NCBI RefSeq assembly: GCF_036906915.1
Contig: NZ_JBAKHX010000001.1
Coordinates: forward strand, 186,001-250,000
DNA: 64,000 nucleotides
Reading direction: 5' to 3'
From: Phytohabitans sp036906915
GTDB lineage: Bacteria; Actinomycetota; Actinomycetes; Mycobacteriales; Micromonosporaceae
Shown piece by piece: positions 16,950 to 24,683 of the stretch (the stretch's first letter is position 1; every line of letters begins with the position of its first letter). The position numbers were made by a program, and so were the translations under genes. The notes beneath the pieces are model-generated. The model did not search any database, had not been told where the DNA came from, and was given only the letters and a program-made list of their open reading frames with translations.

Positions 16950-18616
16950 GCGGCCCCGCCGCTACGCGATGAGACCGCCTGAGCCGGCGGGAGCATGCTC
17001 AGCAGGCGCTGCGCCCGCTGGGCTGCCGCGTCGAGGCGGCGGTATGCCTGTTCCAGCGCGGCGGCCATCTCCAGGTCGGCCACCCGCAGCTCGTCGAGGC
17101 GGTGGTCTTCGTCGGCCAGCCGCGCGGCGAACCGGCCGATAGGCCAGTGCGGCACGGCGTTGAGGCGGGCGCCCGCGGTGCGTACCGCCAGCGGCACCCG
17201 CCCGCACTGCTCCACGATGGCGTACGCCGCTGCCGGGTCGGCCATCACCCGGGCCGGCTCGACGATGCTGGCCAGCAGCGCCACCGCCTCGCCGTCGCGC
17301 AGCTCCACCAGCCGCACGGCACGGGCACCGGCCACGCCGGACAGTTCCTGCCGGCTGGTGACGATCGCACCCGACTCCGCGCCGACCGGCAGCAGCGGCG
17401 CCACCTGCGCGATGCTGGCGGCATCGTCCACGACGACCAGTACCCGCCGGCCCGCGCACCAGGCTCGGAAGAGCTCGCTGCGGCCCGCCAGGTCGGTGGG
17501 CTGCTCCGCCGCCGGCACACCGATGCAGGCCAGCATCCGCGCCAGCGCGTCGCTCGCGGAGGCCGGCTCGGCCTCGCTGCCGGACAGCGGCACGAAGAAC
17601 TGCCCGTCCGGGAAGCGGGCCCGCAGCCGGTGGGCGGCGCGCACCGCGAGCGTGGTCTTGCCCATCCCGGCAGCGCCGTCGATCGCCACCACGCTGGCCT
17701 CGGCGCCGCCGGAGACCTCGAAGTGCGCCTGGATGCGCGCCAGCTCGTCGACCCGTCCCGCGAACGCGGCCGCGTCGGCCGGCAACTGTGTGGGCACCGC
17801 CTCGGGAGCCGGGCCGCTGGCCCTCAGCGACTCGGCGGCCGGCGCGACGTCGAGCGGCAGGTCGAGCGACGCGTCACCGGCCAGGATCGCCTGGTGCAGG
17901 CGCATCAGCTCGCTGGACGGCTCCAGTCCCAGCTCCTCCACAAGGGACCGGCGCAGCTGCTGGTACACCTCCATCGCCTCGAATCGCCGGCCGGACCGGT
18001 ACAGCGCGAGCATCAGCTGGGAGTACAGGCCCTCGTGCAGCGGGTGCGCCGAAACGAGTCCCTTGAGCTCGCTGACCAGCTCGCGGTGCCGGCCGAGGCA
18101 CAGGTCTGCCTTGACCCGCATCTCCAGCGCACGCAGCCTGTTTTCCTCCAGGCGGATCGCCTGCGCGCTCAACACCGAGCCAGTCACCACGTCGGCGAGC
18201 GCCTCGCCGCGCCACAGCCCGAGCGCCTGGCTCAGCTCGCGGGACGCCACCATGGGCTGGCCCCGCTCCAGCGCGGCCTGGCCACGGCCCATGTACTGGT
18301 CGAACTGGTAGGCGTCGACCGCGTCCGGCTGGATCGACGCCACGTACCCGAACGGCTTGGTCAACACCAGGTCGTCGCGGCCGCGGCCGGCCTTGGCCAG
18401 CAGCTTTCGAAGCTGGTACACGTACGTCTGAAGGGTCGTGCGCGCGCTCGCCGGCGGCTCGTCGTCCCACAACTCCTCGATGAGCCGGTCGATGTGCGCG
18501 ATCTGGTTGGACTGGAGTATCAGCTGGGCCAGTAGCTGGCGTAGTTTCGGCGCACTCGGCGTCAGCACAAGTTCGCCGCTGGTCACCTCGAATGGCCCCA
18601 GGACCGCGAAACGCAA
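16946..18616 (-). CDS. AfsR/SARP family transcriptional regulator with NB-ARC domain
   Basis: A 556-aa regulator. Residues ~1-95 are an OmpR-like winged helix (FAVLGPFEV...LRQLLAQLIL), ~98-245 a BTAD (bacterial transcriptional activation) domain, and from ~275 an NTPase domain with Walker A AAGMGKTT near residue 318 and Walker B VLVVVDD. Unlike the neighbouring AfsR it has no TPR region. The start is most likely TTG 18616 with GGGGGAGG five nt before it; no ATG or GTG is nearby in frame. SARPs bind direct heptameric repeats and recruit RNA polymerase at biosynthetic promoters. It is 97 bp downstream of the larger regulator and overlaps the monooxygenase start. Confidence 0.9.
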   Translation of the reverse strand: MRFAVLGPFEVTSGELVLTPSAPKLRQLLAQLILQSNQIAHIDRLIEELWDDEPPASARTTLQTYVYQLRKLLAKAGRGRDDLVLTKPFGYVASIQPDAVDAYQFDQYMGRGQAALERGQPMVASRELSQALGLWRGEALADVVTGSVLSAQAIRLEENRLRALEMRVKADLCLGRHRELVSELKGLVSAHPLHEGLYSQLMLALYRSGRRFEAMEVYQQLRRSLVEELGLEPSSELMRLHQAILAGDASLDLPLDVAPAAESLRASGPAPEAVPTQLPADAAAFAGRVDELARIQAHFEVSGGAEASVVAIDGAAGMGKTTLAVRAAHRLRARFPDGQFFVPLSGSEAEPASASDALARMLACIGVPAAEQPTDLAGRSELFRAWCAGRRVLVVVDDAASIAQVAPLLPVGAESGAIVTSRQELSGVAGARAVRLVELRDGEAVALLASIVEPARVMADPAAAYAIVEQCGRVPLAVRTAGARLNAVPHWPIGRFAARLADEDHRLDELRVADLEMAAALEQAYRRLDAAAQRAQRLLSMLPPAQAVSSRSGGAA

Positions 18617-18713
18617 ATTGGCCTCCCCCTCCGGTCGCGGCGAGCAATCGCCGAGCGTGACCCCAGCCTGACCAGCACGGCTGGATTCCCGCTGGACCCC
18701 GGCTGGATTACGC

Positions 18714-21557
18714 TCACACCGCGACGCGGCGAAGGTGACGGTGCCGGGCACCGGCGAGGGCGGCGAGCTTCGCGCGCACCGTCTCGGCCTCCTGATGGTC
18801 CACATCGGCGAGGATCGCCAGCGCCTCGCGCCAGACCTCGCGCGCCTTGTCGTGCGCGCCGAGCGCCTCATGCGTCTCGCCGAGGCTCGACTGCACGATC
18901 GCGACCAGGTGCTGGTCGCCGATCCTGCGGTAGAGGGCGATCGCGTGCTCGTAGCAGGTGACCGCCCGAGCATGCTCGCCGAGACCGTGGTGGGCGTGCG
19001 CGAGGCTGTCCCAGGTGCCCGCCTGCCCGTTGACGTCGTCGAGCGCCTGGAGCTGCGTCAGGGCCTGCCGGCAGTACGTCAGCGCCTGGCGATGGTCGCC
19101 GAGCAGCTCGTGGTACCAGCCGGTGGCGTTGAGCGCGCGGGCCCGGCCGTGCTTGTCTCCGGCCGCCTCGAAGACCGCCAGCGCCTTCTGCGCGTGGTGC
19201 AGCGCGTCGTGGCGCCGCTGGAGTCGGTCCCACAACAGCGCCAGATTGAGATGCGTGTGGCCCTGACCGATGCGGTCACCGGCCTGGCCGTACAGGTCGA
19301 GGGCGCGGCGCAGCTCGGCGTGGGCGTCCTCGAAGCGCCGCCGCCGGGTGTGCGCGCGGGCGAGGAAACGGCGGGCGGCGGCCTCCGCGGCCACCTCACC
19401 GTCGCGTCGCGCGGCCGCCACGCCCGCGCGCTGCGTCGCCGCCAGGTCGTCCCAGTGCCCGTCGCGGTCCATGAACGTGTACAGAGTGGAGGCGAGCTGC
19501 CATTCGTGTGTACTGGACACAGTGGACGCCCGCTCCAGGGCGCCGAGGAGAACGGCTCGCTCCGCGGAGAACCAGGCCCGCGCCTCCGCGAGGTCTGCGG
19601 GGTGCTCCGGAACGACCCCGGACGTAGGGGCCCGCAGGATGGTCCGCGCCCGGCCGTGGTCGAGCTGCTGATCAGCGGCGTACGCCGAGTGCAGGTAGTG
19701 CTCGACCATCCGCCGGATGGCGGCGCGGCGCGGTCGCTCCTTGTCGAGCCGCTCGGCCAGGTCACTGGCGTAGGCGCGCAACAGATCGTGGGACGTGTAC
19801 CGGCCGGGCGTGTGCTCGGTGAGCAGGTTGGCGCCGACCAGCTCGGCGATGAGCTGGCGGACCTGGGGCGCCGGGCGCGCGGCGAGGCTGGCGGCGGCCG
19901 GCACCGAGACGTCTGGGCCGGGGTGCAGCCCGAGCAGCCGGAACAGCCGCGCCGCCTCCGGGACCAGGGCACGGTATGACCAGGACAGCACGGCCCGAAG
20001 GTCGGTGCTCGGGTCACCGGTGGTCAGCGCGTCGAGGCAGTCACCGTCGCCCCGGAACTGCTCGGCGAGCGCCGCGAACGGCAGGTGCCGGCTGACCGCG
20101 GCACGCGCCGCCACGACCGCCACCGCCAGGGGCAATCCCGAGCACCGGGCGAGGATCTCGGCCACGGCGCTTGGCTCACCGGCCACCCGGCGGGCACCGA
20201 CGCGGCGGGCGAGCAGGTCGTGTGCCTCGCTGGCGGTCAACAGGTCGAGCGGCAGATGCTGGGCTCCCTCGGCGGCCACCAAACTGGACAGTTGATGGCG
20301 GCTGGTGACCACGACCGCGCAGCCGGGCGCGCCGGGCAGCAGCGGCCGCACCTGCGCTGGGTCGCGGGCGTTGTCGAGCACCACGAGCAGGCGGCGGCCG
20401 GCGAGCTGGCTGCGGTACAGGGCGGAGCGGCTGTCCAGATCGGACGGTATGCGTTCGGGCGGCACGTCGAGCGCGTCGAGCAGGCGCCGCACGGCCTCGG
20501 ACGGGTCCATCGCCACGCCTCCGGGATCGAAGCCGCGCAGGTTCACGTACAGCTGTCCATCGGGGAATCTGTGCGCGACGTCGTGTGCCCACCGTACGGC
20601 GAGAGCGGTCTTGCCGACCCCGGCCGTGCCGGACACCACGCAGATCCGGACGGCGGACGCCTCCAGCAGCTCGCCGAGCTGCGCCAGCTCGGCCGCGCGC
20701 CCGACGAAACCCGGCACGTCGGTCGGCAGCTGGGCCGGCACGGGGCGGAGCGGCCGGGCGGCGGCGCGCCGCGCCGGTCCCGCGGACGCGGCGACCGGGG
20801 CGTCGTCGCGCAGCAGCAGCGTGTGGGCCGCCGACAGCTCCGCGCCGGGTGCCACGCCGAGCTCGTCGGCGAGGCGCCGGCGAGCTTCGTGGTACGCGGT
20901 GAACGCCTGTCCCCGCCGCCCGGCCGCGTGGTAGGCCCGAATCAGCCGGGCCTGCCCCGCCTCATCCAGCGGCTGCTCCGCTGCGGCCTCCTCCAGCGCC
21001 GGCAGCACCTCGGCGGCCCGCCCGGCGGCGATCTTCACCTCGCCGTACCGGTCGAGCGCCGCCTGCCGCTCCCCCGCCAGCGCGACCACCTTCGGATGGC
21101 TGGCCAGCGCCGGCACATCGGCGAACGGCGGCCCCTGCCACAACCCGAGCGCCTCGTCGAGCAGCTCAGCCGCCCGGTCGAGCTGACCCTCCCGCTGCGC
21201 GACCGCCGCCGACGCGGTCAGGGCCCGGAATCGCGAGACGTCGACCGCCGCGGCCGGCACCTGCAGCGCGTACCCGTCGCCGACCTGCCGCAGCAGCGCG
21301 CTCGGCGCGTGCGGCCGGCGACCCGGCTCCAGGAGCCTGCGCAGGTGTTTGACGTGTGTCTGGATGACGTTGGCGGCCGTCGAGGGCGGCTCCCGGTCGT
21401 ACCAGACGCCGCTGACGAGCTGGGCACGGGTCAGGGGCTGGCCGCAGGCGAGGGCCAGCAGCCCGAGGACCGCTCGCTGGGCCGCGGGTCCCAGCTCCAA
21501 TTCCAGCTCGTCGTCTCCCCGCCAGGCGCGCACCGGACCGAGCACCTGAATGCGCAT
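18714..21557 (-). CDS. AfsR-type large SARP regulator (HTH-BTAD-NB-ARC-TPR)
   Basis: A 947-aa AfsR-like regulator. Order: winged helix (~1-95, MRIQVLGPVRAW start), BTAD (~100-250), NB-ARC ATPase (~290-560, Walker A GTAGVGKTALAV near 316, Walker B RLLVVLDNA), a winged connector (~560-660), and a TPR array (~690-930) with repeated HLNLALLWDRL, ALNATGWYHELLG and TWDSLAHAHHGLG units. Such proteins integrate a signal through the NTPase and TPR parts to activate secondary metabolism. It is not clear that phosphorylation as for AfsR applies. It heads the leftward transcription unit SARP-monooxygenase. Confidence 0.93.
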   Translation of the reverse strand: MRIQVLGPVRAWRGDDELELELGPAAQRAVLGLLALACGQPLTRAQLVSGVWYDREPPSTAANVIQTHVKHLRRLLEPGRRPHAPSALLRQVGDGYALQVPAAAVDVSRFRALTASAAVAQREGQLDRAAELLDEALGLWQGPPFADVPALASHPKVVALAGERQAALDRYGEVKIAAGRAAEVLPALEEAAAEQPLDEAGQARLIRAYHAAGRRGQAFTAYHEARRRLADELGVAPGAELSAAHTLLLRDDAPVAASAGPARRAAARPLRPVPAQLPTDVPGFVGRAAELAQLGELLEASAVRICVVSGTAGVGKTALAVRWAHDVAHRFPDGQLYVNLRGFDPGGVAMDPSEAVRRLLDALDVPPERIPSDLDSRSALYRSQLAGRRLLVVLDNARDPAQVRPLLPGAPGCAVVVTSRHQLSSLVAAEGAQHLPLDLLTASEAHDLLARRVGARRVAGEPSAVAEILARCSGLPLAVAVVAARAAVSRHLPFAALAEQFRGDGDCLDALTTGDPSTDLRAVLSWSYRALVPEAARLFRLLGLHPGPDVSVPAAASLAARPAPQVRQLIAELVGANLLTEHTPGRYTSHDLLRAYASDLAERLDKERPRRAAIRRMVEHYLHSAYAADQQLDHGRARTILRAPTSGVVPEHPADLAEARAWFSAERAVLLGALERASTVSSTHEWQLASTLYTFMDRDGHWDDLAATQRAGVAAARRDGEVAAEAAARRFLARAHTRRRRFEDAHAELRRALDLYGQAGDRIGQGHTHLNLALLWDRLQRRHDALHHAQKALAVFEAAGDKHGRARALNATGWYHELLGDHRQALTYCRQALTQLQALDDVNGQAGTWDSLAHAHHGLGEHARAVTCYEHAIALYRRIGDQHLVAIVQSSLGETHEALGAHDKAREVWREALAILADVDHQEAETVRAKLAALAGARHRHLRRVAV

Positions 21558-22049
21558 GCGCCACAGTCTTGACGAACACGCACGGTGACGACATCCGTGG
21601 AATTACGCAACACTGGCGCCATATGGACGATTAACAATCCCTCAATGGCCGATGCACCGGCCGCGCTTTTGGTGGTCGTGAATGAGACTCGCGTCCAGCC
21701 GGTCATCGGGATCAACGGCGCCGAGGGCGGGACAGGCGCGGACCGGAGTGCCCCGGCATCAGCGCGCCGGCAACGCCCATGAGACCGACCATGATCACGG
21801 CCCCGCCAACCAGGACCATCACCCCACTCGGTCAGGAAGACGCGCGGCTGCGAGGCGTCGACCATGATGCGAGTCTGGTCACCCTTCGGCGGGCAGGTTC
21901 GCATGCATGCCACCGTTGCCCGGTATGCCTCGACGACCTCGGCCACCACGGACTCACCCCGGTCACCCAGAGCCTTCGCGTTCGCATCCTGACGGCTCCG
22001 CTGGGCGCCCGCCAACAGCACGCCCAGAACGACCACGCGGGCGTGCGCG
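21558..22049. other. Gap with decayed coding sequence
   Basis: No intact gene. On the minus strand short pieces look protein-like: a VVVLGVLLAGAQRSRQDAN stretch about 21950-22060 and a hydrophobic VLVGGAVIMVGLMGVAGAL stretch about 21770-21830 in another frame. They suggest a frame-shifted old membrane-protein gene, which I cannot identify. The first ~90 bp before the AfsR gene are relatively AT-rich and should hold its promoter. Confidence 0.4.
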
Positions 22050-22343
22050 TCACCGTCGTGGAGGTGCCGCGGCCAGCGGAGAATGCGCATCGGAATCCAC
22101 CATACGGGCGAGCACGCCGTCGAGCAGCGGGTCTTCGGTGGGCGTGGACGAGCGGACCAGGACAGCCACACCATCCTGGTCGAGCTCGATGCGCTCCGCG
22201 AGGTACAGCTCGCCGAGGACGGCGGCCCCGACCAATTGCTCCACAGTAGACCACATTGGGTCACGCCGGCCGGATGGGGAATGAGCGAGAACAAAGACGG
22301 CCTCGGGCAACGTCAGGTCGGGCACAACTTCACGATGGGGCAT
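22050..22343 (-). pseudogene. GPP34 (GOLPH3)-family protein, truncated
   Basis: About 97 codons with the N-terminal half of a GPP34 protein: LTLPEAVFVLAHSPSGR, then VGAAVLGELYLAERIELD and a DPLLDGVLARM helix. Family members are about 200-220 aa, and here the frame stops after an A/P/R-rich run, with no clear C-terminal half in any frame downstream. GPP34 proteins in actinomycetes bind acidic phospholipids, often with unknown function. The ATG 22343 lies 4 bp after the ABM stop without an obvious ribosome-binding site. It is probably a decayed gene, although a short functional version cannot be excluded. Confidence 0.5.
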
Positions 22344-22347
22344 GTTG

Positions 22348-22647
22348 TCAAGGCAGAACGCCACCGACAACAGTCATCTCGTCGCCGGTGAACTCTCCGG
22401 TCAGCATCGGCATCGCCCGCCCGATGGCGTCTTTGGTCTCCGGCAGTTGGAGCGACACGGCATGGTGCTGCTTGCTGTGCCAGAGCTCGGTGACCAGGAT
22501 CAGGTCGGGATCGGTCTCGGAGACGCCGACGGCGTACAGCACGCACCCGGCCGCGCGCAGGCCCTCCTCGCCTTCGAGCAGAATCGCCACGACGGCGTCG
22601 CGGTGGCCGGGCTTGGCCTTCATGGTGCCGAAACGGCCGTACGCCAC
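22348..22647 (-). CDS. Antibiotic biosynthesis monooxygenase (ABM) domain protein
   Basis: A 99-aa ferredoxin-fold protein: YGRFGTMKAKPGHRDAVV, then GCVLYAVGVSETDPD, LVTELWHSKQHHAVSL. This is the ABM/YgiN pattern of small dimeric quinone-type or heme-free oxygenases, many of which have unknown substrates. GTG 22647 has GAGGAGG spaced ideally. It stands 40 bp downstream of the MerR regulator and may be cotranscribed with it. Confidence 0.85.
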   Translation of the reverse strand: MAYGRFGTMKAKPGHRDAVVAILLEGEEGLRAAGCVLYAVGVSETDPDLILVTELWHSKQHHAVSLQLPETKDAIGRAMPMLTGEFTGDEMTVVGGVLP

Positions 22648-22687
22648 GGCGCCTCCTCAGGTCAGGACGAAACCAACACGTCCGACC

Positions 22688-23515
22688 CTACGGAACGATC
22701 GAGACCTGGAACTCGTGGACCCACTTGCTCGGATCATCCGGGTCGAACTCCAGGCACACCTCACGCGCGTACCCCTCCATCTTGTACCCGTTGTCGTCGA
22801 TCCACTGGGCCAGCGTATGCATGCTGCGGTCGGCCTCGTCCATCGAACCGTGGTGCACGATCGTCGCCGCGTTCGGCAGCTCCGGCAGGTCGAGCACGGC
22901 GAAGTCGTACCCCGGATCGGGCTCGACCGCGACCGTCACCGCCGCGTGCACGGTCACCGCCTCCGGCGACTCGGCGGGCGCCGATTCGTAGTACGCGATA
23001 GACGGTCCCGCCATCTGCACGCCCGCGGCCCCGAGCCGCTGGAAAAGCTGCTGATACAGCGGTTGGATCACCGGGCCGATGTCACTGCCCTCATAGCTCG
23101 CCGCGACGGCGCTCAGCTCCGCGACCCGCACCCGCGGCACCTGCTTGACCACGACGTCGTCCGTACTCATGCGTCCCTCCCTCTCGATGGTCCGGAGCCT
23201 CGCCTCGACGCTGGTCAACCGGGCCACGTCAGCCGCCATCTGCTCCTGGAGCTGGGCCCGGCGCATCCGCAGCATGCCGCGCAGCTCCTCCGCGCCGAGC
23301 TTCTCGTCGAGGATCGACTGGACCTGCTGGAGCGTGAACCCGAGGTCCTTCAGCGCGAGGATCCGGTTGAGCCGGCGCAACTGCTCGGCCCGGTAGGACC
23401 GGTATCCGGTGCCCGCGTCGACCTGCGCCGGCACGAGCAGCCCCAGCGAGTCGTAGTGACGCAGCATCCGGACGGACACCCGGCCCAGCTTGGCGAAGTC
23501 TCCGATGCTGAACAT
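22688..23515 (-). CDS. MerR-family regulator with GyrI-like effector domain (BmrR/TipA-like)
   Basis: A 275-aa protein. Residues 1-70 form the MerR winged helix (FSIGDFAKLGRVSVRMLRHYD, then GYRSY), ~75-115 the dimerisation coiled coil, and ~120-275 a GyrI/SOUL-like ligand domain (QVPRVRVAELS, ...HHGSMDEADRSMHTL, ending EFQVSI). Proteins of this layout bind multidrug-type ligands and untwist promoters with long spacers. The likely target is its own operon with the ABM gene or the LLM gene upstream; no palindrome was verified. Confidence 0.88.
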   Translation of the reverse strand: MFSIGDFAKLGRVSVRMLRHYDSLGLLVPAQVDAGTGYRSYRAEQLRRLNRILALKDLGFTLQQVQSILDEKLGAEELRGMLRMRRAQLQEQMAADVARLTSVEARLRTIEREGRMSTDDVVVKQVPRVRVAELSAVAASYEGSDIGPVIQPLYQQLFQRLGAAGVQMAGPSIAYYESAPAESPEAVTVHAAVTVAVEPDPGYDFAVLDLPELPNAATIVHHGSMDEADRSMHTLAQWIDDNGYKMEGYAREVCLEFDPDDPSKWVHEFQVSIVP

Positions 23516-23538
23516 GGGCTACACCCTCCCCCCTGGGT

Positions 23539-24438
23539 CTAGGTGGGGCGGTCGGACTTGACCAGGTCTCTGGTGGCGGGGGCTACTTCGGCGGCGTAGC
23601 GCTCTATGGTGGCGGGGTCGTCGGTGGCGAGGATGAACGCGGAGATTCCGTATTCGAGGGTCAGCTCGGCCAGTTCCTCGGCCCACTGCTCGGGTGGGCC
23701 GTCGAGCAGGCCACGGCCGGTCGGGGCGAAGCGGCCGCCGATGTTGAGCAGGCGGCGTACCGCGGACGGGTCGCGGCCGGCGGACACCGCCGCCTCGTCG
23801 ATGCGGGCGTTGAGGTCGCGCAGCTCGGCCGGGCCGCCCTTCAGGTATCCCAGTGACGGCAGCCAGCCGTCCGCGACGCGCCCGGTCAAGCGGAGCATCT
23901 TCGGCTTGTACGCGCCAACCCACACGCCGATGTCGTGTGCCGGGGCGGGGCCGCGCTTGGCGCCGTTGACCTTGTAGTACCGGCCGTCGACGCGTACGCC
24001 GCCGGGTTTACCGGCCGCCCAGATCTCCCGGATGACCGTGATGGCCTCTTCCAGGGCGTCGACCGCCTGGCCAGGAGTGAGCCGCCGCCCGCCCATCGCC
24101 TCGATCGCGTCCCAGAAGCCGCCCGCGCCGATGCCCAGCTCAAAACGCCCGCCGGAGAGCAGGTCGAGGCTCGCCGCCGCGCGGGCCAGCACGGCCGGCT
24201 GCCGCAGCGGCAGGTTGAGGACGTTGCCGCTGACCCGGACCCGCTCGGTGCGGGACGCCACGTACGACAGGAGCGTCCAGGTGTCGTGCAATCGCGGTTG
24301 GTACGGGTGGTCCTGGAAGGTGACCAGGTCGAGGCCGGCCCGGTCGGCCACGATCGCGAGGTCGACGGCGTGCGTGACCGGTTGCACGGACGGCGTGACG
24401 AACGTGCCGAACAGCAGGTCGTGTCCGTAGTCGGTCAT
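23539..24438 (-). CDS. LLM-class flavin/F420-dependent oxidoreductase
   Basis: A 299-aa luciferase-like monooxygenase (TIM barrel). It reads FGTFVTPS, LDLVTFQDHPYQP, RVSGNVLNLPLRQPAVLARAA, LDLLSGGRFELGIGAG and VGAYKPKMLRLTGRVADGW, the family's characteristic segments. It is closely related, protein- and DNA-wise, to the N-terminal half of the fusion protein upstream (24680-26845), so the pair arose by tandem duplication. Its ATG and ribosome-binding site lie in copy 2 of the structured repeat element, which separates the two genes. F420 or FMN use cannot be told from the sequence. Confidence 0.9.
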   Translation of the reverse strand: MTDYGHDLLFGTFVTPSVQPVTHAVDLAIVADRAGLDLVTFQDHPYQPRLHDTWTLLSYVASRTERVRVSGNVLNLPLRQPAVLARAAASLDLLSGGRFELGIGAGGFWDAIEAMGGRRLTPGQAVDALEEAITVIREIWAAGKPGGVRVDGRYYKVNGAKRGPAPAHDIGVWVGAYKPKMLRLTGRVADGWLPSLGYLKGGPAELRDLNARIDEAAVSAGRDPSAVRRLLNIGGRFAPTGRGLLDGPPEQWAEELAELTLEYGISAFILATDDPATIERYAAEVAPATRDLVKSDRPT

Positions 24439-24683
24439 GCGCCACCTCCCGCAGCCGCCACCAAGCGGAGGGAGCCGTGAGGGCGCGCCGCCCGCAGCCG
24501 CCACCAAGCAAAGGGAGCGCAGCGACCGAAGCGACTGGCGGCTACAGGGCGGATTTCAGCGCCCGAGCCGCCCGCGCGCAGCGCGGGCCAGGATCGCAGC
24601 GGCCGGAGCGACTGGCGGCTACCGGGTGGCAGGAGAGGCGCATGACCCGCGGGAGCGGAGCGAGCGCCAGTTAGCACAGTCAT
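24435..24683 (-). repeat. Nested-hairpin repeat element, copy 2 (with 82-codon reading frame)
   Basis: Inverted copy of the element at 9691-9936. It fits exactly between two genes: its open frame starts with ATG 24683, which overlaps the stop of the upstream fusion gene (TCATGA), and its TGA overlaps the ATG of the LLM gene (ATGA). The two AGCCGCCA arms and two TGGCGGCT arms are all perfect here. Of about ten core differences from copy 1, roughly eight change the amino acid in the shared frame. It supplies GGGAGG for the LLM gene. Both copies have the same orientation relative to the gene they precede. Confidence 0.75.

Noticed and set aside
21585..21782. 65-codon plus-strand open frame next to the AfsR start
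   Set aside because: No ribosome-binding site, no family resemblance, and it covers the AfsR promoter region.
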